Shown here: positions 44,452-54,102 of the stretch, one piece after another | How the letters are laid out: every line of letters begins with the position of its first letter | Position numbering within the stretch: the stretch's first letter is position 1 | Assembly: GCF_014204545.1 (NCBI RefSeq) | Contig: NZ_JACHLJ010000001.1 | Location: 1,240,001 to 1,304,000 of the forward strand | DNA: 64,000 nucleotides | Source of the DNA: Brevundimonas vesicularis | Lineage (GTDB): Bacteria; Pseudomonadota; Alphaproteobacteria; Caulobacterales; Caulobacteraceae | Direction: 5' to 3' | Notes under the pieces: generated by a model | The model's database searches: none | Told to the model about the DNA's origin: nothing | The model's input: only the letters and a program-made list of their open reading frames with translations | Program-made: the position numbers and the translations under genes

Positions 44452-46941
44452 TCAGAAGTAGAAGCGAACGGCTGCGGTGACCGTGCGGCCAGGCAGGGCC
44501 TGGGCCAGGACCACGCCGCTGGCGGGCAGGCTGTCGGCCGACACCTCCGTCAGGGCGGTTTCGTCGAACAGGTTGTTGGCGGTCAGCGACAGCACGACGC
44601 GGTCGACGGGGCGAACCTGGACGAAGGCGTTGACCGTGGCGTAGCCCGGCATCTTCAGCTGGTTGACGTCCTGCGTATAGCTCTCGGTCGTGCCGACGAC
44701 GCTGGCGCCGACCGTGAACAGGTCCGTCTCGTACTGCGGCATGACCTGGAAGATCAGTTCGGCCTGACGGCGCGGCGAGTTGCCGACCAAAGCCGCATCC
44801 TCGGCCTTGGTGGTCTCGGCGCTGGTGACGGTGGCGCTGCCGGTCAGGCTGAACGGACCGTGACGTACGCCGGCCTCGAATTCGGCGCCCTTGGCCTCGT
44901 AGCTGCGCTGGACCAGCACCAGACGCGTGACGCCGCCGGCATCCGCGCGGATCTGCTGGTTGGTCTCGCCGACCTCGGCCCAGAAGCCCGTGACGTTGGC
45001 GAACAGGCCGTTGGCCCGGTACTTCATGCCGATCTCGGCCTGGTTCACCGGATCATAGGCCGCGTCGGTCTGCAGCAGGTCGCCGTCGACATTGCTGATG
45101 GCCGGCGAACGGAGGATCTTGTCCGCTGCGGCGCGTGCGCCTTCGCTGTAGCGGGCGAAGGTCGAGAAGCTGTCCGAGACGCGGTAGTTGGCGCTGAGCG
45201 AATACGAGACATAGTCGTAGTCGTAGTCGACTGGGGTGGCGCTGGCGGCCGGCGCAAAGGCGAAGGTGCGTTCGGCGTCCGAGATGACGCCGTCGTTGTC
45301 CACGTCGATGGTGCGAACGTCGGTCAGGCCGTTGGCGACCGTGCGGCCGCTGACGTCGCCGCTGTCGAAACGGATCGACCCGCCCAGCGCCAGCTTGCCC
45401 AGCCGGTAGTTCAGCGAGGCGTAGGGCGCGAGCACCTTGTAGGTCACATCCGTGCGCGAATTGGACCCGGCGCCCGAGGGACCGAAGAAGTTGACGACGC
45501 CGTCCTGCGTGCGGGGCGTGCTGTTCGTATTGAAGATATCGACCAGGGCCGAGTTTCCGCCGCCCACGACGTCCTGAAGGAACGGGATGTACTGGCGATC
45601 GAACTTCAGATCCTGCTGGGCCGAATAGACGCCAACGGTGGTCGTCAGGTCGCCGCCGCCGATCTTCCAGACGCGGTTGGCGCGCAGATCGTTGGTGAAG
45701 TTATCCAGGCTGTCGATGTCGGTGTGGACCAGGGTCGAATAGGCCAGCAGACCGTTGCCGTTCAGGGTCGTCGGGCTGGTGATCGCCTGACCGGCGCGCG
45801 GTCCCGTCGCGTAGACCAGGGTTCCGGGACGACGGCCGAACGCCAGCGGCGCCTGGGCCGCCGGCACCACGGCCAGCGGGTAGTTGAACGACTGATCACC
45901 CGATTGCTGCGCGTAGCGCATGTGCTCGGAAATCGTCCAGCCGTGCAGGTTGAAGCGGGTCTGGAAGCCCAGCGCGCGCACCTGAACCTGGTTGCCGTCC
46001 TGCAGATTGACGCGCTTCAGATTGTTGTCGCCGTCCAGCAGCGGGAAGACGGTGGTAATGCGCGACGTCAGGGTGTCGCGCGTCATCGAGAAGTTCGGAA
46101 CGTCGCTGTAGTTGGGATCGTCGTTCGTGCCGGACACCAGCAGCGGCGTCGGCCCATAGGCGACGACAGTGTCGTCCAGGATCTTGCCGTACAGACGTAC
46201 GAAGCCGCCGTCGAAGGTCTTGGTGATGTTGGCCTTGATCTGGCCGCCCTTGTTGCCGGTGAAGCCAGCGTCGCGCGGGCCTTCACCTTCGCGATAGAAG
46301 CCACCGACGTGGAAGCGCACGGTGTCGCTCAGGTGACCGCCATAGCTGAAATCGCCGCGATAGGTGTCGTAATCCAGGCCCGAAGACACCTGGACCGAGC
46401 CGCCTTCGACCTCACCCGTCTGCGAGATCAGGTTGATGACGCCGCCCGGCGCGTTCGAGGCGAAGGTCGAGGACGACCCGCCCCGGATGGACTCGATCTG
46501 GCCGACGTTGAAGTCGTAGCGCATGAAATAGTCGGACGTCAGGGCAAGGATGTCGCCGAACTCCAGGACCGGCAGACCGTCTTCCTGGAACTGCAGATAC
46601 TTTGCACCGGTGCTGACCATCGGCAGACCACGGATCGTATAGTTGCCGTTGGTCTCGCCCGTGCTGGCCTCGGCGCGAATGCCGGGGATGGTGCGGAACA
46701 GGTCGTTGATGGAATAGGCGCCGATCTTGGGGATCTCGACATCGTTGATCGAGCTGGTGGAAGTCGCGCTGTCCAGCCTGTCACGCGCCTTGGCCACGCC
46801 CGTCACGATCACGTCGTCATTGGCCCGCGTCCGGCCGGCCTCCCAGGCCGTCTGGCGCTGCGGTGCAGGCTGCGTCTGCGCATGAGCGGGCATGGCGAGG
46901 ATAAGCGGCGCAAACGCAGCCGTGAGGTACAGGGATTTCAA
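44452..46941 (-). CDS. TonB-dependent receptor
   Basis: The 829-residue outer-membrane transporter starts at a TTG with GGAGG five bases upstream; no ATG is suitably placed. This gives a clean signal peptide (MKSLYLTAAFAPLILAMPAHAQ). The plug includes DDVIVTGVAKARDRLDS, LFRTIPGIRAEASTGETNG, TIRGLPM and ESIRGGSSSTFASNAPGGVINLIS. The barrel ends in VTAAVRFYF. The closest general type is Caulobacter TonB receptors of unknown substrate, and plant-derived carbohydrates or siderophores are both possible. It stands alone, behind a perfect operator-like dyad about 67 bases upstream. Confidence 0.93.
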   Translation of the reverse strand: MKSLYLTAAFAPLILAMPAHAQTQPAPQRQTAWEAGRTRANDDVIVTGVAKARDRLDSATSTSSINDVEIPKIGAYSINDLFRTIPGIRAEASTGETNGNYTIRGLPMVSTGAKYLQFQEDGLPVLEFGDILALTSDYFMRYDFNVGQIESIRGGSSSTFASNAPGGVINLISQTGEVEGGSVQVSSGLDYDTYRGDFSYGGHLSDTVRFHVGGFYREGEGPRDAGFTGNKGGQIKANITKTFDGGFVRLYGKILDDTVVAYGPTPLLVSGTNDDPNYSDVPNFSMTRDTLTSRITTVFPLLDGDNNLKRVNLQDGNQVQVRALGFQTRFNLHGWTISEHMRYAQQSGDQSFNYPLAVVPAAQAPLAFGRRPGTLVYATGPRAGQAITSPTTLNGNGLLAYSTLVHTDIDSLDNFTNDLRANRVWKIGGGDLTTTVGVYSAQQDLKFDRQYIPFLQDVVGGGNSALVDIFNTNSTPRTQDGVVNFFGPSGAGSNSRTDVTYKVLAPYASLNYRLGKLALGGSIRFDSGDVSGRTVANGLTDVRTIDVDNDGVISDAERTFAFAPAASATPVDYDYDYVSYSLSANYRVSDSFSTFARYSEGARAAADKILRSPAISNVDGDLLQTDAAYDPVNQAEIGMKYRANGLFANVTGFWAEVGETNQQIRADAGGVTRLVLVQRSYEAKGAEFEAGVRHGPFSLTGSATVTSAETTKAEDAALVGNSPRRQAELIFQVMPQYETDLFTVGASVVGTTESYTQDVNQLKMPGYATVNAFVQVRPVDRVVLSLTANNLFDETALTEVSADSLPASGVVLAQALPGRTVTAAVRFYF

Positions 46942-47007
46942 GGAAGCCTCCAAGGCGTTGTCCGGCAGTACGAAGACTGGACAACTGATTTTCGTTCGAA
47001 AATTCTT

Positions 47008-47027
47008 CCATGCAGTTTCTTGCATGG
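47008..47027. promoter_or_regulatory. Perfect dyad CCATGCA-N6-TGCATGG upstream of the TonB receptor
   Basis: CCATGCA (47008-47014) and TGCATGG (47021-47027) are perfect inverted 7-base arms around GTTTCT. It lies 67 bases upstream of the TTG start at 46941, within the likely promoter. The symmetry suits a dimeric repressor or activator. Which regulator binds cannot be told. Confidence 0.55.
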
Positions 47028-47156
47028 CTGTTATCAATAAACCCGGATGTGTTTGATGATTTATAATGCCAGACTACGGATTAATACTGACATAACGACG
47101 CTTACAAAGTTCGAATTGTTGCGCCGGCTTCCTCAACACTCAACTGGATCGATATC

Positions 47157-49049
47157 TTAGAACTCGCTCCAGTCGTCATCGGCCGCTTCGCTCGACAGGG
47201 CGAGCGCACCGAACGTGCGGATGACTTTGGGCGCCGGTCCGGGGGCGGACGCGGTATCCCGGCGAGGCGCCGGCGCGGCCGAGGTCGTCGTATTCAGCCG
47301 GAACCTGGAAACCAGGGTCGCCAGCTCGTCGGCTTCGGTCGCCAGGATGCGCGCCGCCGCCGTCGCCTCTTCCGCCATGGCGGCGTTCTGCTGGGTCATG
47401 CGGTCCATGCTGCCGACGGCGCTGTTGACCTGCTTCAGGTTTTCGGACTGGATCTGCGCACCTTGCGCGATGTCCACGATCAGGGTGTTGGCGTCGCCGA
47501 TCTTGGACACGACGCGCGCCAGCATCTCGCTGGTTTCGCCCACGCGATCGACGCCCAGCCGCACCTCGTCCGACGACTTGCTGATCAGCTGCTTGATATC
47601 CTTGGCGGCGTCGACGGTGCGCTTGGCCAGTTCGCGCACCTCGCCGGCGACAACGGCGAACCCGCGTCCCGCATCGCCTGCCCGTGCGGCCTCGACGCCG
47701 GCGTTCAAGGCCAGAAGATTAGTCTGCAAGGCGATGGCGTCGATCATGTTGATGATCTCGCCGATCTCCTGCGATCCGGCCTTGATGGCGTCCATGGCGA
47801 CGATCGCTTCTTCGACGATCACGCGACCGTCCGCGGCGTCGCCATTGGCCAGCGTGATGGCGTTGCGGGCGTGGGCCGCGCTGCGCGCCGTGTCGCCGAC
47901 CATGTCGGTGACGTGGTTGGTGGCGGTGGTGGTTTGCTGCAGGCTGGACGCCTGCTGTTCGGTTCGCAACGACAAGGTTTCGGACGCCGAGCAGATTTGG
48001 GTGGCGCCCAGGCGAACGCTCTGTGCCGACCCGGCGACGCTGGCCAGGCTCTCCTCCAGACCCTGCACGGCCACGTTGAAGGCCGTGCGCAGGCGCTCAT
48101 ATTCCGGAGCGAACGGCGTGCGAATGGTGTGGGTGAGATCGCCAGCGGCCAGAGCCTCCAGAGCTGTGTCCAGTTCCTCGACGACGTGACGTTGCGCGGC
48201 GTCGGCGACGATCTTCTCGCGCTCGGCGGCGTCCTTGGCCAGATCGGCGGCCGCCTTGGACCGTTCGGCCTCGGCTTTGGCCAGCGCGGTGTCCCGGAAC
48301 ACCAGAACCGCGCGCGCCATGTCGCCCAGTTCGTCGGCATGGCTGGCGTCCACGACGATGTCGTTGTCGCCCTTTGCCAGTTGGCCCATGGCCTCGGTCA
48401 GGACCGTGATCGGGCGCGCGATCATGCGGCTGAGCATGGCCGACAGCACCATGGCGATCGTAATCAGGGCGATGCCGCCGACAATCAGGGCGATGATCGC
48501 GGTGACGATCGCAGCCTGCTGACGTTCCAGATTTTTCTCGGTGACGGCGGCTTCGGCCTCGCGCAGGTCGCGCAGAGGCAGGACGGCGTCGCTGACAAGA
48601 ACCTTCTTGCCTGCGTCGCGCACGTCTTGCTGGGCCTGCTCACGCTTGCCGGCGCGAACCTCGGCGATTATGCGATCGCCCCAATCGGCCCTCCAGGCCA
48701 GGGTGGCCAGGCGCGATTTTTCCAGCAGCGCCTGTTTTTCGGCGTCGCCCAACTGACCCTTCAACTCGACGACGACCTTGTCGAACTCGTCGCGCCCTTC
48801 GTAGTAGGATTTCAGATAGGTCTCATCGCCGGTGACCAGAAAGCCTCGAAACTGGCTGTTCTGACGCAGGATCGCGGTTTCCAGCGACATCGCCTGCGCC
48901 TCGATCGTGCGGCTGAGATTGTTGCTCTCGATGGACGCGCGGATCATCATGATCGTCGCGAAAAAGACCGCCATCATGATCGCCGCCGAGACGCAGATCA
49001 GGATGAAGGAAAGCCGTAGCTTTCTCGGAATTCGCATCTTCGACATCAT
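47157..49049 (-). CDS. Methyl-accepting chemotaxis protein with CHASE3 domain
   Basis: The 630-residue chemoreceptor has a first transmembrane helix (about 10-33), a periplasmic CHASE3 domain (ETAILRQNSQFRGFLVTGDETYL), a second helix (about 180-205), HAMP (SRMIARPITVLTEAMGQLAKGD) and a long signalling coiled coil whose tip contains IDAIALQTNLLALNAGVEAARAGDAG. It ends in the pentapeptide DWSEF, which fits the xWxxF CheR/CheB tether. The ATG at 49049 is preceded by a GGGGGCGAG stretch. No che genes are adjacent. CheR and CheB should methylate it in the inner membrane. Confidence 0.95.
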   Translation of the reverse strand: MMSKMRIPRKLRLSFILICVSAAIMMAVFFATIMMIRASIESNNLSRTIEAQAMSLETAILRQNSQFRGFLVTGDETYLKSYYEGRDEFDKVVVELKGQLGDAEKQALLEKSRLATLAWRADWGDRIIAEVRAGKREQAQQDVRDAGKKVLVSDAVLPLRDLREAEAAVTEKNLERQQAAIVTAIIALIVGGIALITIAMVLSAMLSRMIARPITVLTEAMGQLAKGDNDIVVDASHADELGDMARAVLVFRDTALAKAEAERSKAAADLAKDAAEREKIVADAAQRHVVEELDTALEALAAGDLTHTIRTPFAPEYERLRTAFNVAVQGLEESLASVAGSAQSVRLGATQICSASETLSLRTEQQASSLQQTTTATNHVTDMVGDTARSAAHARNAITLANGDAADGRVIVEEAIVAMDAIKAGSQEIGEIINMIDAIALQTNLLALNAGVEAARAGDAGRGFAVVAGEVRELAKRTVDAAKDIKQLISKSSDEVRLGVDRVGETSEMLARVVSKIGDANTLIVDIAQGAQIQSENLKQVNSAVGSMDRMTQQNAAMAEEATAAARILATEADELATLVSRFRLNTTTSAAPAPRRDTASAPGPAPKVIRTFGALALSSEAADDDWSEF

Positions 49050-49392
49050 GAGCTCGCCCCCGTTACGCACTTATACTTACTTAGGGGCAACCGATTACTC
49101 AGCTGACGCCACTGCGCACAGCCCGGTCTCGGTTCGAGCTACGCAAAACACCCTGTTTTTCAGGTGACTATCCACCCCTATGACGGAACGACTAAAAAGA
49201 TAGTTAAGCTGCCGACGCCCGGGCGCTTACATCGACCGGATCTGAATTTCGCGAGATTCATGCGCTGTTAAGCGAGGTGATCATAGGTAAGTCACCCTTC
49301 CCGTCCGCGCTTCAAGCAACGCCGGGTCGCAACCCCCGGGCGAATACTTCTTCAGGCCGCGGATACACAAGTAACAGTTCGTTTTATTCGGA
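49050..49392. other. Divergent promoter region between the chemoreceptor and DUF2332 genes
   Basis: This 343-base spacer is AT-richer than its neighbours and holds no convincing gene. A small hairpin (CACCCTG-TTTTT-CAGGTG) lies near 49150. I found no clear sigma-54, CtrA, LexA or Fur site. It should hold the promoters of both flanking genes. Confidence 0.5.
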
Positions 49393-50484
49393 ATGCGCGA
49401 CGATGCGATTGGTGACTGGATGATCTGCCCCGTCGCCGACCGTTTCACCCAGGAACTCGCGGCCCAGGCCGACCGCTGCCGCGCCATGGGGTCGCCCTTC
49501 GTCGCCCGCGTTCTCGAAGCCGCAAGCCGGCAACTGTCGCACGCGCCGCTCACCGCCGCACGGCTGTATGACTGGCCGGGAGATCAGGCTGCGGCTGCCC
49601 TGGCCCTGCGCTTGAATGGCGCCCTGCACGCCCTGGCGCGCGCGGGCCGGTCCTACGCCCTGACCAGCCTCTATCGTCGCGAACACACCGACTTCGACGC
49701 GGCCGTGGCCGACGCCCTGGCCCGGAACGATCGATACATCGCCGACTGGATCCTCCATCCGCCGCAAACGAACGAGGTGGCCCGCGCCGCCGCGCTGATG
49801 AGCGCGCTGATGGCCGCCCCTCTGGACCGCGCCATGCCCTTCGAACTGCTCGAGCTCGGGTCCAGCTGCGGCCTGAACCTGAATCTGGATCGCTACGCCT
49901 ATGCTCTGGGGTCGGCGTCAGCCGGCGATCCCTTCTCGGACGTGCAGATCGACCCCCTGTGGCAGGGCGCGTCGCCGAGGGTCGGTCCAGTCTCTATCGC
50001 GGCGGCCCGCGGCGTCGACCTGCACCCGCTGAATGCCGCAGACCCGGCGCATCGCGAACGACTGCTGGCCTTCGCCTGGGCCGATCAGCCGGCGCGCACC
50101 CAACGCCTCGAGAACGCTCTGCGCATCGCCGCCGATAATCCGCCGCGCATCGATCAGGGCGACGCCGTGACCTGGCTGGCAGACCGTCTGGCCGAACCGC
50201 AGGCGGCGGGACGCTGCCGCGTCGTCATGCACACCATGGTTCTGCAATATCTCAGCGACGACCACCGGCGCCAGATCGCAGCGCTCCTCACGACCGCCGG
50301 CCGCCGCGCCGACGCCGACCACCCGCTGCTCTGGATCAGCTTCGAATGGACCCGCGACCGCAGCCACGTCGAACTGCGCCTGACAGCTTGGCCCACCGGC
50401 GAAACCCGCGTCCTGGCCCACTGCCATCCCTACGGCGACGCGTTGGAATGGTTGCCGTCATCTTTGGCGGAACTGGCAGCGTAG
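49393..50484 (+). CDS. DUF2332 family protein
   Basis: The 363-residue protein matches DUF2332, a family of unknown function. Features are the N-terminal [24 protein letters not shown], the conserved [14 protein letters not shown], the [15 protein letters not shown] block that resembles a nucleotide or cofactor loop, and the C-terminal [14 protein letters not shown]. The overall layout is reminiscent of an AdoMet-dependent methyltransferase fold, but that is inference. There is no signal peptide. The SD is weak. It stands alone between two long spacers. Confidence 0.9.
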
Positions 50485-50829
50485 GCTAAGCCATCGTCCA
50501 TTTTGCGCTTCCGATCATTTTCACCGCATAGGGCGCTCGAAAACTGATTGAAATCAACTCGCCCAGTTCCCGCTCAATCATTGATCCAATGAGTAACACG
50601 GGATATCTTTGATGCAGACCGGCCTGCCGCTCCAAATCATCCGAACGCTGCTCTTAAGAAGCTTGTGCTAGTTCGCGCGACCAATAAGTGTGGTTGTTGA
50701 TGACTCGATCACCCGTTATCTCAGTATCCGCGCCTATCCTGCGACGTTCGATCAGCGCCCGCGCTATGCAACAGCCTTTCTTTTTTCGACTGAATGTCTC
50801 GCACTAGTCGGTATGGCAAGGAACATATC
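50485..50829. other. Gene-free AT-richer spacer upstream of the VIT gene
   Basis: The 345 bases hold no convincing coding frame. They contain AT-rich tracts such as TGATTGAAATCAAC and CTTTCTTTTTTCGAC, and presumably the promoter of the VIT-family gene. No intrinsic terminator of the DUF2332 gene is obvious. Confidence 0.5.
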
Positions 50830-51519
50830 ATGCCCCATAGCGAAACCCATCGGGTCGATCGGATCGGCTGGCTCAGGGCGGCGGTGTTGGGGGCCAATGA
50901 CGGGCTGGTGTCGACGGCCAGTCTGGTGGTGGGCGTCGCAGCGGCGGCGACCAGTCATGGCGGCATAGTGATCGCGGGCGTCGCCGGATTGGCGGCAGGC
51001 GCCATGTCGATGGCGGCGGGCGAATATGTCTCGGTCAGTTCGCAGTCCGACACCGAAAAGGCCGATCTGGCGCGCGAGGCGGTCGAACTGGCCGGCCATC
51101 ATGAGGCCGAGACGCGCGAACTGGCCGGCATCTATGTCGGGCGAGGCGTTGCGCCGGATCTGGCGACCGAGGTGGCGCGTCAGATGATGGCGCATGATGC
51201 GCTGGGCGCACACGCGCGCGACGAGCTGGGTATTTCGGAGATCACCACCGCGCGGCCCATCCAGGCGGCGCTGACCTCGGCGATCACCTTCTCGGCCGGA
51301 GCCGCTCTGCCTCTGGTCGTCGCCGCCGTTGCGCCGTTGGACACGCTGGCGATCTGGGTCGCGGCTTCCGCCCTGCTGGGCCTGGCTTTGCTGGGCGCCC
51401 TGGGCGCCCGCGCAGGCGGCGCGCCGATCGGACGATCGGTTCTGCGCGTCGTCTTCTGGGGCGCGCTCGCCATGGCCATCACCACAGGTGTCGGCCGGCT
51501 GTTCCACATCGCCGCCTGA
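50830..51519 (+). CDS. VIT1/CCC1-family iron or manganese transporter
   Basis: The 229-residue membrane protein has the VIT signature: GANDGLVSTASLVVGVAAA (residues 21-39), a second helix LAAGAMSMAAGEYVSVSSQSD, a cytoplasmic charged metal-binding stretch (about 75-140) with EAVELAGHHEAETREL, and three more helices towards the C-terminus. By family, it moves Fe2+ or Mn2+ out of the cytosol. AAGGA lies 7 bases before the ATG at 50830. A long upstream spacer may carry iron-responsive control, but I found no Fur box. It converges on the decayed TonB receptor gene. Confidence 0.93.
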   Translation: MPHSETHRVDRIGWLRAAVLGANDGLVSTASLVVGVAAAATSHGGIVIAGVAGLAAGAMSMAAGEYVSVSSQSDTEKADLAREAVELAGHHEAETRELAGIYVGRGVAPDLATEVARQMMAHDALGAHARDELGISEITTARPIQAALTSAITFSAGAALPLVVAAVAPLDTLAIWVAASALLGLALLGALGARAGGAPIGRSVLRVVFWGALAMAITTGVGRLFHIAA

Positions 51520-53541
51520 TCAGAAACGAGCGGTCAGGGCCAGGCGGGCGGTGACCGGTCGTTGCGGGGTGCTGATGTCACCCGAGGCGTAGAAGGGATT
51601 GCCGAAGGTGAAGGTGTCGTCGTTGCGGTTGAACAGATTGTCCACCGACGCCCTGATCGCCCAGCGACCGATCTCCACGCCGACGCCCAGCGAACTGGTC
51701 AGACAGCCGGCCGAGGCGCCGGTCGAGGTCGGCGACAAGGCGATATCGGTCGGGCCGACATAGCCCAGGCGAAGCTCGGAACGCACCGTCGCATGCGCCA
51801 GATGCGCCTCATGCACGACGCCGCCCTGCACGTTGAAATCGGCAACCGCCGGCAGGCGCGTATCGGTCCCGAGCGCGAAACCGGGATCGGGTCGGGTCAA
51901 CTCGGGATCATTGACGACGGCGTGCGCATCCAGCGTCCACGGCCCGTCCCGCCATTCGACCTCGCCCTCGATGCCCCGATTGCGGCCGTCGCCCAGATTG
52001 GCGGTGAAGGGCAGGCCCCGCGCGTCGAACCGGTCCGACTGGATGTTGCGCCAATCGGCGACGAAGACCGCGCTTCGCCCGCGCAGTCGCCCTTCGAACA
52101 GGGTGAAGCGCGCGCCCGCCTCGCCGGCGACGATCTCGTCCGGCTTCACCCGTCGCGCGGGCTGCTGATCGCCGCCCGGCACGGCGCCGGCGTTGAAGCC
52201 CGGCCCGCGATAACCCTCGGTCGCCAGGGCGTAGAGGACGAAGGGCCCGCGATCATATTCGATCACCAGGCGCGGAGTGATATCGACCAGGGCGTCTTCT
52301 TCAGACACCTCCGTCGGATCGCCGTCGGTTTCGCTGCGATGCTCAACCCCGATGCGGAACAGGCGCGCGCCGGCGATAATCTTGAGGCGGTCGGTCAGCG
52401 CATAGGCGGCGTCGCCGAACAGGGCCGCCTCATCCACATGGTCGCGCCTGTGCTGTCGATAGACCCCCGGCCCGCCCTGCCCGTCCGAGATCGCGACGGT
52501 GCGAGTGTGGGTGTATTCCGAGAAGAACAGCCCGGCGCTCCACTTCAGCCGTGCGCCGAAGTCGCCGTTCAATCTTACCTCATGCACCGCTGCCGACAGG
52601 TCGTCGGCCTGGTCCAGCGCCGCTGTTCCCGTAGCCCGAACAGTCCGGCCGCAGGCGTCGCATCGTATCGCGCATCAAGCCTGTGCGACTGAACGCTGGA
52701 CGAGGCCCGCAGCCGCGCCCAGCCCAGATCTCCATCCACCGAGGCCCAGACGCCGTCGAAATCGTTGCGGCTGGGCTCCGTCAGGCTGCGACGACGCGCA
52801 TAGGGTTCGTGGGCGCCCAGGTTGGCGTACTGGCTGTCGTCGACGTCGATGGTCTGGGCCAGGACGCTCGCCTTCAAGGTCCAGCCGGGGTTCAGACGCA
52901 GCAGCGCCGCCGCCCTCAGCCCCTGCCGATGCATGCCGCCGGTATTGCTCAGTCCGAGGGCCTCGTCATCGATGTAGCCCCCGACCCGTTCGTCATAGCC
53001 GACGACGCGGACCGCCAGGCGATCGCGAAGGATCGGGGCGTTGATCATCAGTTCGACGGCGTCGCCCGGCGCGCCGCCGGCCGTCAGAGCCCCCTCCGCC
53101 GTCACGCGCCCATAGACGCCGTCCAGGTCCGGCGCGCGGCTGACCATCTGAACGACGCCGCCCATCGAACCGGCGCCGTACAGCGCCCCTTGCGGCCCGC
53201 GGAGAACCTCGACACGTTCGATGTCGGCCAAGCGCAACGCCGGGTCAGGCGCGTCGTAGGTCAGGCGCACGTCGTCGAGATAGAGCCCGATCAGGCTTTG
53301 CGCCTGTCCAGCGACGGGTCCGTCCGCCAGGCCGCGAATGAAGAGCTTGTCGCGTCCCGGCCCCAGATTGGTGACCGTCAGGCCCGAAAACGCGCGCGGC
53401 GACGCCGTCAAGGTCGCTGACCCCGGCCCGTTCCAGCGCCACCCCGTCCAGCGACGACAGGCTGTAGGGGGCGCGCGACAGCAGCAGATTGTCCGTGCGT
53501 GACGCCGTCACCACGACTTCATCCAGGGTCGTCGGGGTCAC
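51520..53541 (-). pseudogene. TonB-dependent receptor pseudogene (two frameshifts, signal peptide lost)
   Basis: Three consecutive minus-strand frames together make one TonB receptor. The first (to 53541) has TTLDEVVVTASRTDNLLLS and ends its homology at VSDLDGVA near 53405. The next frame continues with SPRAFSGLTVTNLGPGRDKLFIRG and GPQGALYGAGSMGGVVQM and runs to about 52630. The third continues from AALDQADDLSAAVHEV to the barrel end ARLALTARF. Single-base shifts fall in GC-rich runs near 53405 and 52630. The signal peptide is missing: an in-frame stop lies 4 codons upstream of the GTG at 53541. A sequencing error could explain one shift but hardly both plus the lost leader. Confidence 0.85.
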
Positions 53542-54100
53542 GGGCGCTGACCATCATCGTCCCGACCGGCAACGTTCACTCGGTCGCCGCCCTCACGGCG
53601 ACTGGCACGAGGGCGTCGAGGCCCTGGGCCTGGCCGCGATCATCGTCGCCATCGTCGGCCGCGCCTGGTGCTCGCTCTATATCGGCGGACGCAAGAAGGC
53701 CGAGATCGTCGACCGTGGCCCCTATTCCATCACGCGTAACCCACTGTATGTCTTCAGCTTCATCGGCGCCTTCGGCGTCGGCGCCCAAACCGGCAGCGTG
53801 ACGATCGGCGCGATCTTCGCCGTGGCGACCTTCCTCATCTTCCTGCGCACGGTTGGCCGCGAAGAGGCCTGGCTGGCCGAACATTTCGGCGCGCCCTATG
53901 CCGCCTATTGCGCCCGCACGCCGCGCTTCCTGCCCAATCCCGCCCGCTGGCGCGACGCCGAGGAACTGACCATCCGTCCCGCCTTCTTCGTCCGCACCCT
54001 GCGCGACGGCCTGGTCTTCCTCGCCGCCATCCCCGTCATGGAAGGCATCGAACGCCTGCAGTCATCAGGGTTGATCGGTTTTTCGATCAGCCTGTTCTAG
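53489..54100 (+). CDS. 5'-truncated isoprenylcysteine carboxyl methyltransferase-like gene (probable pseudogene)
   Basis: From about 53606 the frame encodes the core of an ICMT/NnrU-like membrane methyltransferase: WHEGVEALGLAAIIVAIVGRAW, YIGGRKKAEIVDRGPYSITRNPLYVFSFIG and the C-terminal EEAWLAEHFGAPYAAY. The first membrane helix expected upstream is absent. The only start in frame is a GTG at 53489, which lies inside the antisense of the TonB pseudogene and would add about 40 residues of unrelated sequence. The gene seems to have lost its 5' end at the same place as the divergent TonB gene. A functional shortened protein is possible but less likely. Confidence 0.6.
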   Translation: MSVRDAVTTTSSRVVGVTGADHHRPDRQRSLGRRPHGDWHEGVEALGLAAIIVAIVGRAWCSLYIGGRKKAEIVDRGPYSITRNPLYVFSFIGAFGVGAQTGSVTIGAIFAVATFLIFLRTVGREEAWLAEHFGAPYAAYCARTPRFLPNPARWRDAEELTIRPAFFVRTLRDGLVFLAAIPVMEGIERLQSSGLIGFSISLF

Positions 54101-54102
54101 CC

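Noticed and set aside
44860..47040. 726-codon open frame on the plus strand
   Set aside because: It is the exact antisense of the TonB receptor gene; the long frame follows from GC-rich codon bias. The translation shows no family motifs.
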